Assembly: GCA_025055355.1 (NCBI GenBank)
Contig: JANWYM010000010.1
Location: forward strand, 1 to 23,192
Length of the DNA stretch: 23,192 bases
Source of the DNA: Abditibacteriales bacterium
GTDB taxonomy: Bacteria; Armatimonadota; Abditibacteriia; Abditibacteriales; JANWYM01
Reading direction: 5' to 3'
In this document: piece by piece, positions 13,689-21,004 of the stretch
Layout: every line of letters starts with the position of its first letter
How positions within the stretch are numbered: position 1 is the stretch's first letter
Translations under genes and position numbers: made by a program
The notes under the pieces: generated by a model
Database searches by the model: none
Told to the model about the DNA's origin: nothing
What the model saw: only the letters and a program-made list of their open reading frames with translations

Positions 13689-13753
13689 GGACGATGCCTC
13701 AGTACACCTCAGGGCGTGGACGTCAGCGGATTGTCAGATTGAGCGTGACGTTG

Positions 13754-13782
13754 AGTTTAGCGCAAACGGCGGTATGTGTCAA
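13754..13782 (-). promoter_or_regulatory. Promoter of the STN/PPC gene
   Basis: On the minus strand TTGACA (13777-13782), 17 bp and TAAACT (13754-13759, 4/6) form a sigma70-type promoter. The leader would be about 180 nt and carry the 18-bp palindrome and a dispersed repeat. Confidence 0.5.
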
Positions 13783-13834
13783 TCGCGTCCCTTAACTTGC
13801 CCAGAAGATCTGCCCCCTCCGCCAACCCCCCTTG

Positions 13835-13882
13835 TCGTCGTCCTCGGTCCCGAGCCTCACAAACGACCGGCGACGAGGACGA
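13835..13882. repeat. CGTC-rich dispersed palindrome, copy 2
   Basis: tcgtcctcg (13838-13846) pairs with cgaggacga (13874-13882). The centre tcccgagcctcacaaacga parallels copy 1 at 2557-2628. It lies about 50 bp upstream of the aldehyde dehydrogenase promoter. Confidence 0.65.
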
Positions 13883-13931
13883 GGAGGATTTGTAGAGCGG
13901 TCAAGGAATGACGGCAACCGCGTCACTCTTG

Positions 13932-13960
13932 TTGCCTTCCGCTCTCGCTTCGGATATAAT
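13932..13960 (+). promoter_or_regulatory. Promoter of the aldehyde dehydrogenase gene
   Basis: TTGCCT (13932-13937), a 17-bp spacer and a perfect TATAAT (13955-13960) precede the ATG at 13986. The leader is about 20 nt with GGGGGA 5 bp before the start. Confidence 0.75.
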
Positions 13961-13985
13961 CCCTGCCGAGTGAAGGGGGATATTT

Positions 13986-15443
13986 ATGGCAGAACAGTTC
14001 CACAATTACATTCACGGTGAATGGGTTCCCGCGTTCAGCGGGGGGAGAACGTTCACGAGCATCAATCCTGCCAACAAAGACGATGTGATTGGCGCGTTTG
14101 CGGCGTCGGACCGCGAGGACGTGAAGCGCGCCATTCAGGCGGCGCACGCTGCGCTGCCGCAGTGGCGGGCGCTGTCCGCGCCGATGCGGGGGCAGTATCT
14201 GTGGCGGGCTGCCGACATCCTGCAATCGCGGGCGGAGGAAGTGGCGCGGGCGATGGTGCGCGAGAACGGGAAGACCATCACCGAAGCACGCGGGGAGGTG
14301 ATGCGCGGCGTTATGTTGCTGCGCTACTACGGCACGGAGGGGTTGCACAGCGTCGGTGAGGTCATTCCCTCGGTCAAGCCCGGCACGTTGCTGTTCACCA
14401 CGCGGCAGCCGCTCGGGGTGGTGTCCATCATCACGCCGTGGAATTTTCCGATCGCCATTCCGCTCTGGAAGATCGCGCCCGCGCTGGTGTTCGGCAACAC
14501 GGTGGTGTTCAAGCCCGCGAGTTTGACGCCCCACTGCGGCGTGCTGCTCACGCAGATCTTCGCGGAGGCGGGGCTGCCGCCGGGCGTGTTGAACCTCGTC
14601 ACCGGCAGCGGCAGCGGGATGGGTGAGGAGTTAGTGAAGAACCCGTTCGTGCGCGGCGTGTCGTTCACCGGCTCCAACACCGTCGGGCGCGAGATCGCGG
14701 CGTGGGCAGCGAACGTCAACGTCAAGTATCAGTTGGAGATGGGCGGGAAGAACTGCACCATCACCCTGCCCGATGCCGACCTCGACCAAGCCGTGGAGCT
14801 CACCGTGCGTGGAGCGTTCGGCTACGCGGGGCAGAAATGCACGGCGACCTCGCGCGCCATCGTCGTTGGCGATATCGTCGAGGAGTTCACCGAGCGCGTC
14901 GTCGCCCGCACGCAATCGCTCAAGGTCGGCGACCCGAATGAGGAGGACACTTTCGTTCCCCCCGTCGTCTCGCAGGCCCAGAGGGACAGCATCATGGACA
15001 ACATTCAGATGGGAAGGATGGAAGGCGGCAAACTTCTCTGCGGCGGGCAGGTGTTGAAGGGCGGACTCTACGACCGGGGGTTTTACGTTCAGCCGACGGT
15101 GTTCACCAACGTCCGCGCCGACATGGTGCTGGCGTGCGAGGAGATCTTCGGTCCTGTGCTTGCCATCCTGCCCGCGAAGGATGTGGACGAGGCGCTTCAA
15201 CTGGCGAACGATTGCCGCTACGGGTTGAGCGCGAGCCTCTTCACGCGCAGTGTCAACGCGGTGCTGACTTACCTTGACCGCATTGACGTCGGCGTCGTCA
15301 AAATCAACGGCGAAACGGCGGGCGTCGAGCCACAAGCCCCGTTCGGGGGGATGAAGGACAGCAGTTCTCACTCCCGCGAGCAGGGGCGGGCGGCGTTGGA
15401 GTTTTTCACGGAGTTGAAGACGGTGTATGTGGAAAAGAGTTAG
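13986..15443 (+). CDS. NAD(P)+-dependent aldehyde dehydrogenase, alpha-ketoglutarate-semialdehyde dehydrogenase-like
   Basis: This is a 485-aa aldehyde dehydrogenase of standard length that oxidises an aldehyde to the acid in the cytoplasm. Catalytic residues are all present: N153 in TPWNFPIAIP, E251 in LEMGGKN and C285 in GQKCTATSR. FTGSNTVGREIA marks the coenzyme site, and the C-terminal EEIFGPVLAI and APFGGMKDSS motifs are present. The GQKCTATSR loop matches that of alpha-ketoglutaric-semialdehyde (2,5-dioxopentanoate) dehydrogenases of oxidative pentose and glucarate/galactarate pathways. The sugar-acid dehydratase-like gene elsewhere in the window makes that role attractive, but it is inferred. 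The ATG at 13986 follows GGGGGA by 5 bp and a strong promoter. The cupin gene follows 126 bp downstream. Confidence 0.93.
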   Translation: MAEQFHNYIHGEWVPAFSGGRTFTSINPANKDDVIGAFAASDREDVKRAIQAAHAALPQWRALSAPMRGQYLWRAADILQSRAEEVARAMVRENGKTITEARGEVMRGVMLLRYYGTEGLHSVGEVIPSVKPGTLLFTTRQPLGVVSIITPWNFPIAIPLWKIAPALVFGNTVVFKPASLTPHCGVLLTQIFAEAGLPPGVLNLVTGSGSGMGEELVKNPFVRGVSFTGSNTVGREIAAWAANVNVKYQLEMGGKNCTITLPDADLDQAVELTVRGAFGYAGQKCTATSRAIVVGDIVEEFTERVVARTQSLKVGDPNEEDTFVPPVVSQAQRDSIMDNIQMGRMEGGKLLCGGQVLKGGLYDRGFYVQPTVFTNVRADMVLACEEIFGPVLAILPAKDVDEALQLANDCRYGLSASLFTRSVNAVLTYLDRIDVGVVKINGETAGVEPQAPFGGMKDSSSHSREQGRAALEFFTELKTVYVEKS

Positions 15444-15569
15444 AGGCGAAACGGGGAAAACTCATTGGCACGCGCACCTGGGGCGGGCTGTTTGCGTTTT
15501 GTCCCGGCAGGTTCAGGGGTATTTATAGAGCAGCCGCAACGTCAAAGTCAAGAAGAAAAGAGGAGAGAC

Positions 15570-16694
15570 ATGACCGCCTTAGACCAAATCCTTGAACGCT
15601 CCAAAGGTTTTCTGCCTTTGCAGCCAACCTACGCCCGCCGCTTCTACATGGACGGCGGGCGGCTGGGGTTGAGCAAAAAGCCGGGCGGGACGTTCAACCC
15701 CAAAACGAAACTGTTCACGCCCGAACGCTGGATTGCCTCGTCCACCGAAGCCGTCAATCCTCACCCGATCGTGGGCGAAGGGCTGAGTTACCTGGACATC
15801 CCCGGCGAACGCCTCAGTTTGCGCGATGCGCTGAAAGTGCGCGGCGAGGTGATGCTCGGTGCTCAACGGAACAAGGCGCACGGCGGCGAGTTCCGCGTCC
15901 TCATCAAAATCCTCGACCCGTATGAACCCATCGTCTTTCACTTCCACGCGAAGGACGAGCATGTGAGAAAGTTCCCGCAGCACTTCGTCGGGCATCGCTT
16001 CGGCAAGGACGAAGCCTACTACTTTCTGGAGAAGCCGAAGGCGTCCATGCCCTACACACACGTCGGACTGCATCCTGACGTGACGCTCAAGCAACTCATC
16101 GCCGCTGTGCGCAAAGGACCGGACTACGCGCTGGAACTGTCGCCCGTGATTTATCAGCGTTACGAAGAGGGCTTCTACGTCCCCGCCGGCATTCCGCACC
16201 GCCCCGGCTCCGCGCTCACTTTAGAGATTCAGCAGCCGTCCGACGTTTACACGCTGTTGGAAACCCACGCCGCCGGTCGTCCGATGTCGCCTGAGCAGAT
16301 GCACCCCGGCTTCCCTGACTTGGACAGCGCGTTCAAGTTGATTGACCTGAAACTCTCGCGTCAGCCCGACATCCTCGAGCGCTACCGCCTCACGCCCACG
16401 CTTTGCGAGAACGGCAAGCAACGCGGCGGCGTGGAACACTGGATTTACCCGCCCACCATGACCGACAAGTTCAGCGGCAAGCGGCTGCGCGTTCAAACGA
16501 GGTTTGAAAGTTGCGAGTCCGACTGCTACGCGCTGCTGGTGTGGCGCGGGCGGGGCAAACTCAACGGCACCTCGCTTAAGGCGGGTGATGAGTTCTTCGT
16601 CACCGCTGACGCCGCCAGTCAGCCGCATGTTTTTGAGAACACGGGCAACGAGGTGTTGGAGGTGTTCAAGTTCTTCGCGGCGGCAGCCAGGTAA
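15570..16694 (+). CDS. Mannose-6-phosphate-isomerase-like cupin protein
   Basis: This is a 374-aa protein of the class I phosphomannose isomerase/cupin type. Class I enzymes interconvert mannose-6-phosphate and fructose-6-phosphate with one zinc. Candidate metal ligands are H124 and H126 (VFHFHAKDEHV), E148 (GKDEAYYFLE) and H210 (FYVPAGIPHRPG), the usual cupin order, followed by LEIQQPSDVYTLLE, a typical ManA-like strand. A second, C-terminal cupin-like barrel follows (WRGRGKLNGTSLKAGDEFFV). Unusual features are the N-terminal extension of about 85 residues and weak similarity to canonical ManA elsewhere, so another sugar isomerase substrate is possible. The ATG at 15570 is chosen for AGGAGAG at 15561-15567; an upstream in-frame start lacks such a site. 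The stop codon is followed at once by a 7-bp repeat array. Confidence 0.75.
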   Translation: MTALDQILERSKGFLPLQPTYARRFYMDGGRLGLSKKPGGTFNPKTKLFTPERWIASSTEAVNPHPIVGEGLSYLDIPGERLSLRDALKVRGEVMLGAQRNKAHGGEFRVLIKILDPYEPIVFHFHAKDEHVRKFPQHFVGHRFGKDEAYYFLEKPKASMPYTHVGLHPDVTLKQLIAAVRKGPDYALELSPVIYQRYEEGFYVPAGIPHRPGSALTLEIQQPSDVYTLLETHAAGRPMSPEQMHPGFPDLDSAFKLIDLKLSRQPDILERYRLTPTLCENGKQRGGVEHWIYPPTMTDKFSGKRLRVQTRFESCESDCYALLVWRGRGKLNGTSLKAGDEFFVTADAASQPHVFENTGNEVLEVFKFFAAAAR

Positions 16695-16730
16695 TGACCA
16701 ATGACCAATGTCCAATATCCAATATCCAAT
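16695..16730. repeat. Tandem array, 7-bp unit x5, abutting a stop codon
   Basis: Five heptamers (tgaccaa twice, tgtccaa, tatccaa twice) start on the first base after the TAA of the cupin gene. The consensus is t(g/a)(a/t)ccaa. Confidence 0.85.
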
Positions 16731-16767
16731 CGGGGATGTTATGATGAGAAGCGAGAGGTGAGCAACG

Positions 16768-17343
16768 ATGGTCACATCTGAACGCAAACTGCTGCGCTGG
16801 ACGAAGCGCGATTACTACAAGATGGCAGAAATCGGATTGTTTGATGGCAAGCACGTCGAACTGATTGAGGGAGAGATCGTCGAAATGAGTCCGATGGGAA
16901 CTCTACACTGGGTCTGTGTGACGCTCACAGGGGATGCGCTGCGTAAGGTGTTTGATCAAGGGTATTTCATCGCCACGCAATTACCGCTGGACTTAGGCGA
17001 GTCTACCGAACCCGAGCCCGATGTGGCGGTCATCAGAGGCAATGTGCGGGACTACAGGGATGCTCACCCCACCACCGCCGCCCTCATCGTGGAGGTCGCG
17101 GATACATCACTATCGTATGACCGCGCTGACAAAGCGAGCCTTTACGCGAAAGCGGGCATTGCAGAATACTGGATTGTCAACCTCTTGGACAACCAATGTG
17201 AAGTCCACCGCCAACCCGTCCCCATGCCTGACCAGCCGTTTGGCTTCGGCTATGCCAGCGTCACCACGCTCAAGGCAACGGACACCGTTTCTCCCCTTGC
17301 CGCGCCGCACGCCACGATTGCTGTCGCTGACCTGCTGCCCTAA
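16768..17343 (+). CDS. Uma2 family (DUF820) PD-(D/E)XK nuclease-like protein
   Basis: This is a 191-aa member of the Uma2/DUF820 family, a restriction-endonuclease-like fold greatly expanded in Cyanobacteria, Chloroflexota and Armatimonadota; its biological role is unsettled. The family signature is complete: VELIEGEIVEMSPMG (30-44), EPDVAVI (83-89, D85), LIVEVADTSLSYDRADK (106-122, with E109 and K122 as likely active-site residues) and LYAKAGIAEYWIVNL (125-139). Length is normal, so the protein is probably intact. The ATG at 16768 follows GAGAGGTGAG. It converges with the DUF433/DUF5615 pair and is not clearly in an operon with the cupin gene, from which it is separated by a repeat array. 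Confidence 0.92.
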   Translation: MVTSERKLLRWTKRDYYKMAEIGLFDGKHVELIEGEIVEMSPMGTLHWVCVTLTGDALRKVFDQGYFIATQLPLDLGESTEPEPDVAVIRGNVRDYRDAHPTTAALIVEVADTSLSYDRADKASLYAKAGIAEYWIVNLLDNQCEVHRQPVPMPDQPFGFGYASVTTLKATDTVSPLAAPHATIAVADLLP

Positions 17344-17510
17344 GCGGTCGCTGCCGCGCTGCTCCAAGACGATGATGTGGCAGCCGATGAGCCAGTTGTG
17401 TAGGGTCAGCGTCCCGACTTGTTAGGACTTTGCCAACGCCCTCGTGTCTCCCGTCAAATGCTCCTTCATAACACATCGCGCCCGACGGCTCAACTGCGTA
17501 ACCTTTGTCA

Positions 17511-17886
17511 TCACCGCCACTGGTTGAGGATGCGGAACTCGTTGGCAATAGGCACACCAGACGCCAGCAGGTTGTCAATGGCGCGGACGATGTCTGGGGA
17601 TTTCATATCACGGCGACGGTCATTGTCGAAGTAAACGGCAAAGATGCCGCTGTGGGCGCGCCCTTGAGCCTGCCAGTCGCGATGCCACCCTTCGAAGGTC
17701 GTCCCCGTCAAACGTCAGCAGCACATAGCCGTGTGTGGCAGCATATTCGAGATGAACGGGGTCATCCGCCTGACTCATGCCAACGTCGCGCGGCGAGATA
17801 ACGATATGTCCTGCATTCCTGAGAAACTGAATGCGCACATCGGAGTCGGCGGAGTCGTCCGGGTAGATACTCAACCGCGTCGTCAA
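17511..17886 (-). pseudogene. DUF5615 (PIN-like, Mut7-C type) toxin-like gene, frameshifted
   Basis: Two reading frames together make one DUF5615 protein of about 125 aa. The first frame (from TTG at 17886) begins MTTRLSIYPDDSADSDVR and runs to GYVLLTFDGDD. The second frame continues FEGWHRDWQAQGRAHSGIF and ends IANEFRILNQWR at 17511. The switch lies near 17697-17700, where removing one G restores the family-like DF..WHRDW segment. DUF5615 proteins are PIN-like putative RNases predicted as toxins with DUF433 partners. The TTG start overlaps the DUF433 stop as TTGA, a coupling arrangement. Either the toxin is dead by a 1-bp insertion, the site is a programmed shift, or it is a sequencing or assembly error; sequence alone cannot decide. 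Confidence 0.8.
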
Positions 17887-18164
17887 TCGAGTTTATATCC
17901 TTTCTTAATGAGCCGACGCTTTTCCTCTTCGACTTCTGCTTCTATGAGCGCCTTGTTCTTTTCATAGTAGTTGTAAGCCTCCAGGACGGCTTCCAGGGGC
18001 AACCCGCGATCCTTAGCGACCTCTTCAGGCGTTTGATTCTCAGCGCGCGCGGGAGCGATCAACTGCCATACCGTCATATTGCGCCCCTTGATGTATAATT
18101 GCTTCCGCCACGGGTGCGGGCGGGCTTCGAGATGCTTATATTCGGTTTTCACAACGGTTGCCAT
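17883..18164 (-). CDS. DUF433 antitoxin-like protein
   Basis: This is a 93-aa DUF433-family protein, a small HTH-containing group predicted as antitoxins of DUF5615 PIN-like toxins. The ATG at 18164 (MATVVKTEYKHLE) has AGGAG about 8-9 bp upstream; an in-frame start at 18182 would swallow that site. The core reads YIKGRNMTVWQLI, then NQTPEEVAKDRGLPLEAVLEAYNYY, the conserved DUF433 helix-turn-helix. A charged helical tail (about 70-93) may contact the toxin. Its stop overlaps the TTG start of the DUF5615 gene, and a good promoter lies directly upstream. It probably represses that promoter, as antitoxins often do, but no operator was identified. Confidence 0.88.
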   Translation of the reverse strand: MATVVKTEYKHLEARPHPWRKQLYIKGRNMTVWQLIAPARAENQTPEEVAKDRGLPLEAVLEAYNYYEKNKALIEAEVEEEKRRLIKKGYKLD

Positions 18165-18190
18165 GCGTGCTTCTCCTTTCACTGTCTCTT

Positions 18191-18219
18191 ATTCTACCTT
18201 CTGTCCTCAGCCTCGTCAA
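18191..18219 (-). promoter_or_regulatory. Promoter of the DUF433/DUF5615 pair
   Basis: On the minus strand TTGACG (18214-18219), a 17-bp spacer and TAGAAT (18191-18196) precede the ATG at 18164. Transcription would start near 18184, giving a leader of about 20 nt. It diverges from the DUF1501 promoter, with 20 bp between the two -35 boxes. Confidence 0.7.
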
Positions 18220-18239
18220 CCTTGCCCGGTGAAAGCCGT

Positions 18240-18268
18240 TTGCATCTTCGTCCCACTAATGGTATAAT
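18240..18268 (+). promoter_or_regulatory. Promoter of the DUF1501 gene
   Basis: TTGCAT (18240-18245), a 17-bp spacer and a perfect TATAAT (18263-18268) lie 29 bp upstream of the ATG at 18298. A strong ribosome site (GGAGGAGGGG, 18285-18294) follows. Confidence 0.78.
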
Positions 18269-18297
18269 GCAAGCCGACTGTCGTGGAGGAGGGGACG

Positions 18298-19641
18298 ATG
18301 TTAGAAATCGGTTCGACAACGCAAACCTACTGTCAGGGCATCAGCCGTCGCTCGTTTTTGCAGGTCGGGTTCATCAGCGCGTTGGGGTTGACGCTGCCGG
18401 ACTTTTTGCGCCTGAAAGCGGAGGGCGCGGTGAAGAACGACAAGCAGCGGGCGATTATTTTGGTGTGGCTGTGGGGCGGACCGTCGCAGTTGGATACGTG
18501 GGACATGAAGCCCGACGCGCCGATTGAGTATCGCGGTCCGTTCTCGCCCATCAAAACTAACGTGCCGGGCATTGAGATTTGCGAACTGTTTCCGCGCCTC
18601 GCTCGACAAGCCGACAAGTATGCGATTATCCGCTCGCTGCACCACAACGAAAACGACCACGGCATCGCCGGGTGCATCGGCTTGACGGGCAAGCCACCCA
18701 TCGGCTCACGCGCCGCGCCCCACCTCGGCGCGATTGTGTCCCGCGTGAAGGAAACTGCCACCTCGTTAATTCCGTTCATGGTCATCGGCAGCCGCTTGCA
18801 GCAGGGGCATCGCTACATCTTGGGCGAGGGCGGGGGAACGTTGGGCGGGGCGTATGACCCGTTCCGCGTTGAGCTCGACCCCGACAAAGGCGTGTTAGTG
18901 CGTGACCTCGTGCTGCCTCAGACCGTTTCGACGGAGCGTTACAAAAAGCGCGTCGCGCTGCTGCGTCAGTTCGACCCGCTCATCGGACGCTTCCAAAGCA
19001 GCGCGGAGGCGGCGGCGGTGGATAAGTTTTATGAGGAGGCGTTCTCGCTGACGACGGGCGGCAAGGCGACGCAGGTGTTGAACCTCGACAAAGAGCCGGC
19101 GAAGGTGCGCGACCGCTATGGGCGGACGCGGTTCGGGCAGTCGTGCCTGCTGGCGCGGCGGTTGGTGGAGGCGGGCGTGCCGTTCGTGCAGGTCAACTGG
19201 AGCGCGCACGTCGAAGCCGAAGAGGACGCGGGCGACGGCGGTTGGGACCATCACTACCGCAACTTTGAAATCATGCAGGAGCGCTACGGCTGGGTGCTGG
19301 ATGACGCGCTCTCTGCCCTGCTCGAAGATTTACATCAACGCGGGTTGCTGGAATCCACCGTTGTGCTGGCGGTTGGTGAGTTCGGGCGCACGCCGAAGAT
19401 CAACGCCTCGGCGGGGCGCGACCATTGGCCTGCCTGTTACTCCGCGCTCATCGCCGGCGGCGGCATCAAAGGCGGTCAAGTCATCGGCGCGTCCGACAAG
19501 CACGCCGCCGAACCCGTCGAACGCCCCGTCACGCCCGCCGACCTTGCCGCCACCGTGTTGGAGCGCGTCGGTATCGGCACGACGGAACTCACTGCCATTG
19601 GACTCACCCCAGGCGGCGAGGTCATTCGGGAACTGATTTGA
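18298..19641 (+). CDS. DUF1501 family Tat-exported protein
   Basis: This is a 447-aa DUF1501 protein, a group in the alkaline phosphatase/sulfatase superfamily that is abundant in Planctomycetota and relatives and of unknown substrate. The ATG at 18298 follows GGAGGAGGGG; a GTG five codons earlier contains that site and is rejected. The Tat motif SRRSFLQVG (16-24) with a short hydrophobic stretch predicts export. Family motifs are LVWLWGGPSQLDTWDMKP (55-72), HHNENDHGIAG, VQVNWSAH, WDHHYRNFE and GEFGRTPKINASAGRDHW, which includes the conserved D-H-W signature. The last recognisable block is ADLAATVLERVGI, as in full-length members. In related genomes DUF1501 genes often pair with a cytochrome-type DUF1549/DUF1553 protein; none is here. 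The repeat array with hairpin begins 2 bp after the stop, and mqnC starts 58 bp after it. Confidence 0.93.
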   Translation: MLEIGSTTQTYCQGISRRSFLQVGFISALGLTLPDFLRLKAEGAVKNDKQRAIILVWLWGGPSQLDTWDMKPDAPIEYRGPFSPIKTNVPGIEICELFPRLARQADKYAIIRSLHHNENDHGIAGCIGLTGKPPIGSRAAPHLGAIVSRVKETATSLIPFMVIGSRLQQGHRYILGEGGGTLGGAYDPFRVELDPDKGVLVRDLVLPQTVSTERYKKRVALLRQFDPLIGRFQSSAEAAAVDKFYEEAFSLTTGGKATQVLNLDKEPAKVRDRYGRTRFGQSCLLARRLVEAGVPFVQVNWSAHVEAEEDAGDGGWDHHYRNFEIMQERYGWVLDDALSALLEDLHQRGLLESTVVLAVGEFGRTPKINASAGRDHWPACYSALIAGGGIKGGQVIGASDKHAAEPVERPVTPADLAATVLERVGIGTTELTAIGLTPGGEVIRELI

Positions 19642-19642
19642 C

Positions 19643-19683
19643 AAGGATGCAAGGATGCAAAGATGCAATGTATCCTTGCATCC
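19643..19683. repeat. 8-bp array forming a hairpin between DUF1501 and mqnC
   Basis: Units aaggatgc, aaggatgc, aaagatgc and aatg start 2 bp after the DUF1501 stop. ggatgcaaggat (19645-19656) and atccttgcatcc (19672-19683) are perfect 12-bp arms with a 15-nt loop. The hairpin ends 16 bp before the mqnC start and could attenuate transcription or affect translation. Confidence 0.8.
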
Positions 19684-19699
19684 CTCAGCCCGATAACTC

Positions 19700-21004
19700 A
19701 TGTCTGACATTCGCGACATCGCGGAGAAGGTCTACGCTGGCGAGCGGCTGACGTTTGCGGACGGGATGCGGCTGTATCGGCATCATAACCTCATCGAGTT
19801 GTCCGCGCTGGCGGATTTCGTGCGGCGGAAGAAGCATCCTGAAAACATCGTGACTTACGTCATCGGGCGTAACATCAACTACACCAACGTCTGCTGGGTC
19901 AAGTGCGACTTCTGCGCGTTCTACCGCCCCCCTGGACACGCCGAGGGCTATACGCTACCGAAGGAGGTCATCCTGCGAAAGTGTCAGGAACTGGTGGATG
20001 TAGGCGCGAGTCTGCCCGGTGGCAATCCGCCCAAGTCGTGCGAGGTGCTGATGCAGGGTGGACTGAACCCCAAGTTGAAAATCGAGTATTACGAGGACCT
20101 CCTCTCTTCCATCCGGGACCGCTTCCCTGAGATTCACCTCCACTCTCTCAGTGCCACGGAAATCATTTACATCGCCCACATCTCGCGCCTTTCCATTGAG
20201 GAGTGCCTGAAGCGCCTGCGCGCTGCCGGTCTCGACTCGATTCCCGGCGCGGGCGCGGAAATCCTCGTGGACGAACCGCGCAGTGAACTGGCGTTCCGCA
20301 AGGACACGACGGACGAGTGGCTCGACGTTCACCGCACCGCCCATCGCCTCGGCATGAACACCACGGCGACGATGATGTTCGGCTCGGTGGAAAAGCCGGA
20401 GCATCGGATTGAACACATTCTGCGCGTGCGTGAGGTGCAGGACGAAGCGCTCAAGGGCAAATGGGGCAATGGGGCAATGGGGCAATGGAACGGCGACGAC
20501 CCCCTCCATCTCCCCCTTAGCAAGGGGGAGAGTCCGAGGGGGTCTCAACCCTCAACCACCAACCCTCAACCTTCGGGACGTTTCACCGCTTTTATCCTCT
20601 GGAACTTCCAGCCGCACGAGACGGTGTTGGGCGAGCGTCTGATGAAACAGGGCTGGCGCAAGGCGACGGGTTACGAGTATTTGCGCATGACGGCGGTGGC
20701 GCGGCTGCTGTTAGACAACATTGACAACCTCCAGGCATCGTGGGTCACGCAGGGGGCGAAGATCGCGCAAATCTCGCTTAAATACGGCAACAACGACTTC
20801 GGCTCGCTGATGATGGAAGAGAACGTCGTCAGCGCGGCGGGGACGAAGTTCTGTATGCCACTCGAAGAAATCCATCGCCTCATCCGCGACGCGGGATACA
20901 CGCCCGTGCGGCGCAACACGCGGTATGAACTCATTGATGCCGACGCGGGTGAACCGTCGAGCGTTACGCCCCAACGGAAGGAACTGGAACTCATGCGGCT
21001 GTGA
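19700..21004 (+). CDS. mqnC: Cyclic dehypoxanthinyl futalosine synthase with an in-frame repeat-derived insertion
   Basis: This is a radical SAM enzyme of the futalosine menaquinone pathway that cyclises dehypoxanthine futalosine in the cytoplasm. The 4Fe-4S motif is C65-x3-C69-x2-C72 in NINYTNVCWVKCDFCAFYRP. MqnC-type blocks follow: VLMQGGLNPKLKIEYYEDL, LHSLSATEI, LDSIPGAGAEILVDEPR, TDEWLDVHRTAHRLGM and TATMMFGSVE. They identify MqnC rather than MqnE. The family is usually about 360-380 aa; this protein has 434. Residues 250-292 (20447-20575) interrupt the conserved QDE-TGGFTAF segment and are encoded by a repeat array, a palindrome and a second array; the frame is kept and conserved sequence resumes at GRFTAFILWNFQP. 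The GAGAEIL motif replaces the more common GGGAEIL. No clear ribosome site precedes the ATG at 19700. It is downstream of DUF1501 and possibly co-transcribed. Function despite the insertion is plausible but unproven. Confidence 0.93.
   Translation: MSDIRDIAEKVYAGERLTFADGMRLYRHHNLIELSALADFVRRKKHPENIVTYVIGRNINYTNVCWVKCDFCAFYRPPGHAEGYTLPKEVILRKCQELVDVGASLPGGNPPKSCEVLMQGGLNPKLKIEYYEDLLSSIRDRFPEIHLHSLSATEIIYIAHISRLSIEECLKRLRAAGLDSIPGAGAEILVDEPRSELAFRKDTTDEWLDVHRTAHRLGMNTTATMMFGSVEKPEHRIEHILRVREVQDEALKGKWGNGAMGQWNGDDPLHLPLSKGESPRGSQPSTTNPQPSGRFTAFILWNFQPHETVLGERLMKQGWRKATGYEYLRMTAVARLLLDNIDNLQASWVTQGAKIAQISLKYGNNDFGSLMMEENVVSAAGTKFCMPLEEIHRLIRDAGYTPVRRNTRYELIDADAGEPSSVTPQRKELELMRL
20461..20571. repeat. 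Composite repeat (array-palindrome-array) inside mqnC
   Basis: 8-bp units atggggca (three copies plus atgg, 20461-20488) are followed by a nested palindrome. Its outer arms accccctc (20499-20506) and gagggggt (20536-20543) enclose inner arms ctccccctt (20510-20518) and aagggggag (20522-20530). A 7-bp array then follows (ctcaacc, ctcaacc, accaacc, ctcaacc; 20544-20571). Confidence 0.88.

Larger units (their letters stand above)
13564..13985. other. 422-bp divergent intergenic region
   Basis: The region lies between the minus-strand STN/PPC gene and the plus-strand aldehyde dehydrogenase. It contains a GGGAGGGTGAGG element, an 18-bp perfect palindrome, a minus-strand promoter (13754-13782), a CGTC palindrome and a plus-strand promoter (13932-13960). 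No gene is supported inside it. Confidence 0.75.

Noticed and set aside
14631..15371. 246-aa minus-strand open frame inside the aldehyde dehydrogenase gene
   Set aside because: It is a shadow of the aldehyde dehydrogenase frame, with no recognisable motif.
17344..17510. Spacer between Uma2 and the DUF5615 pseudogene searched for RNA genes or a terminator
   Set aside because: No tRNA-like fold, T-run-backed stem or open frame with family resemblance was seen.
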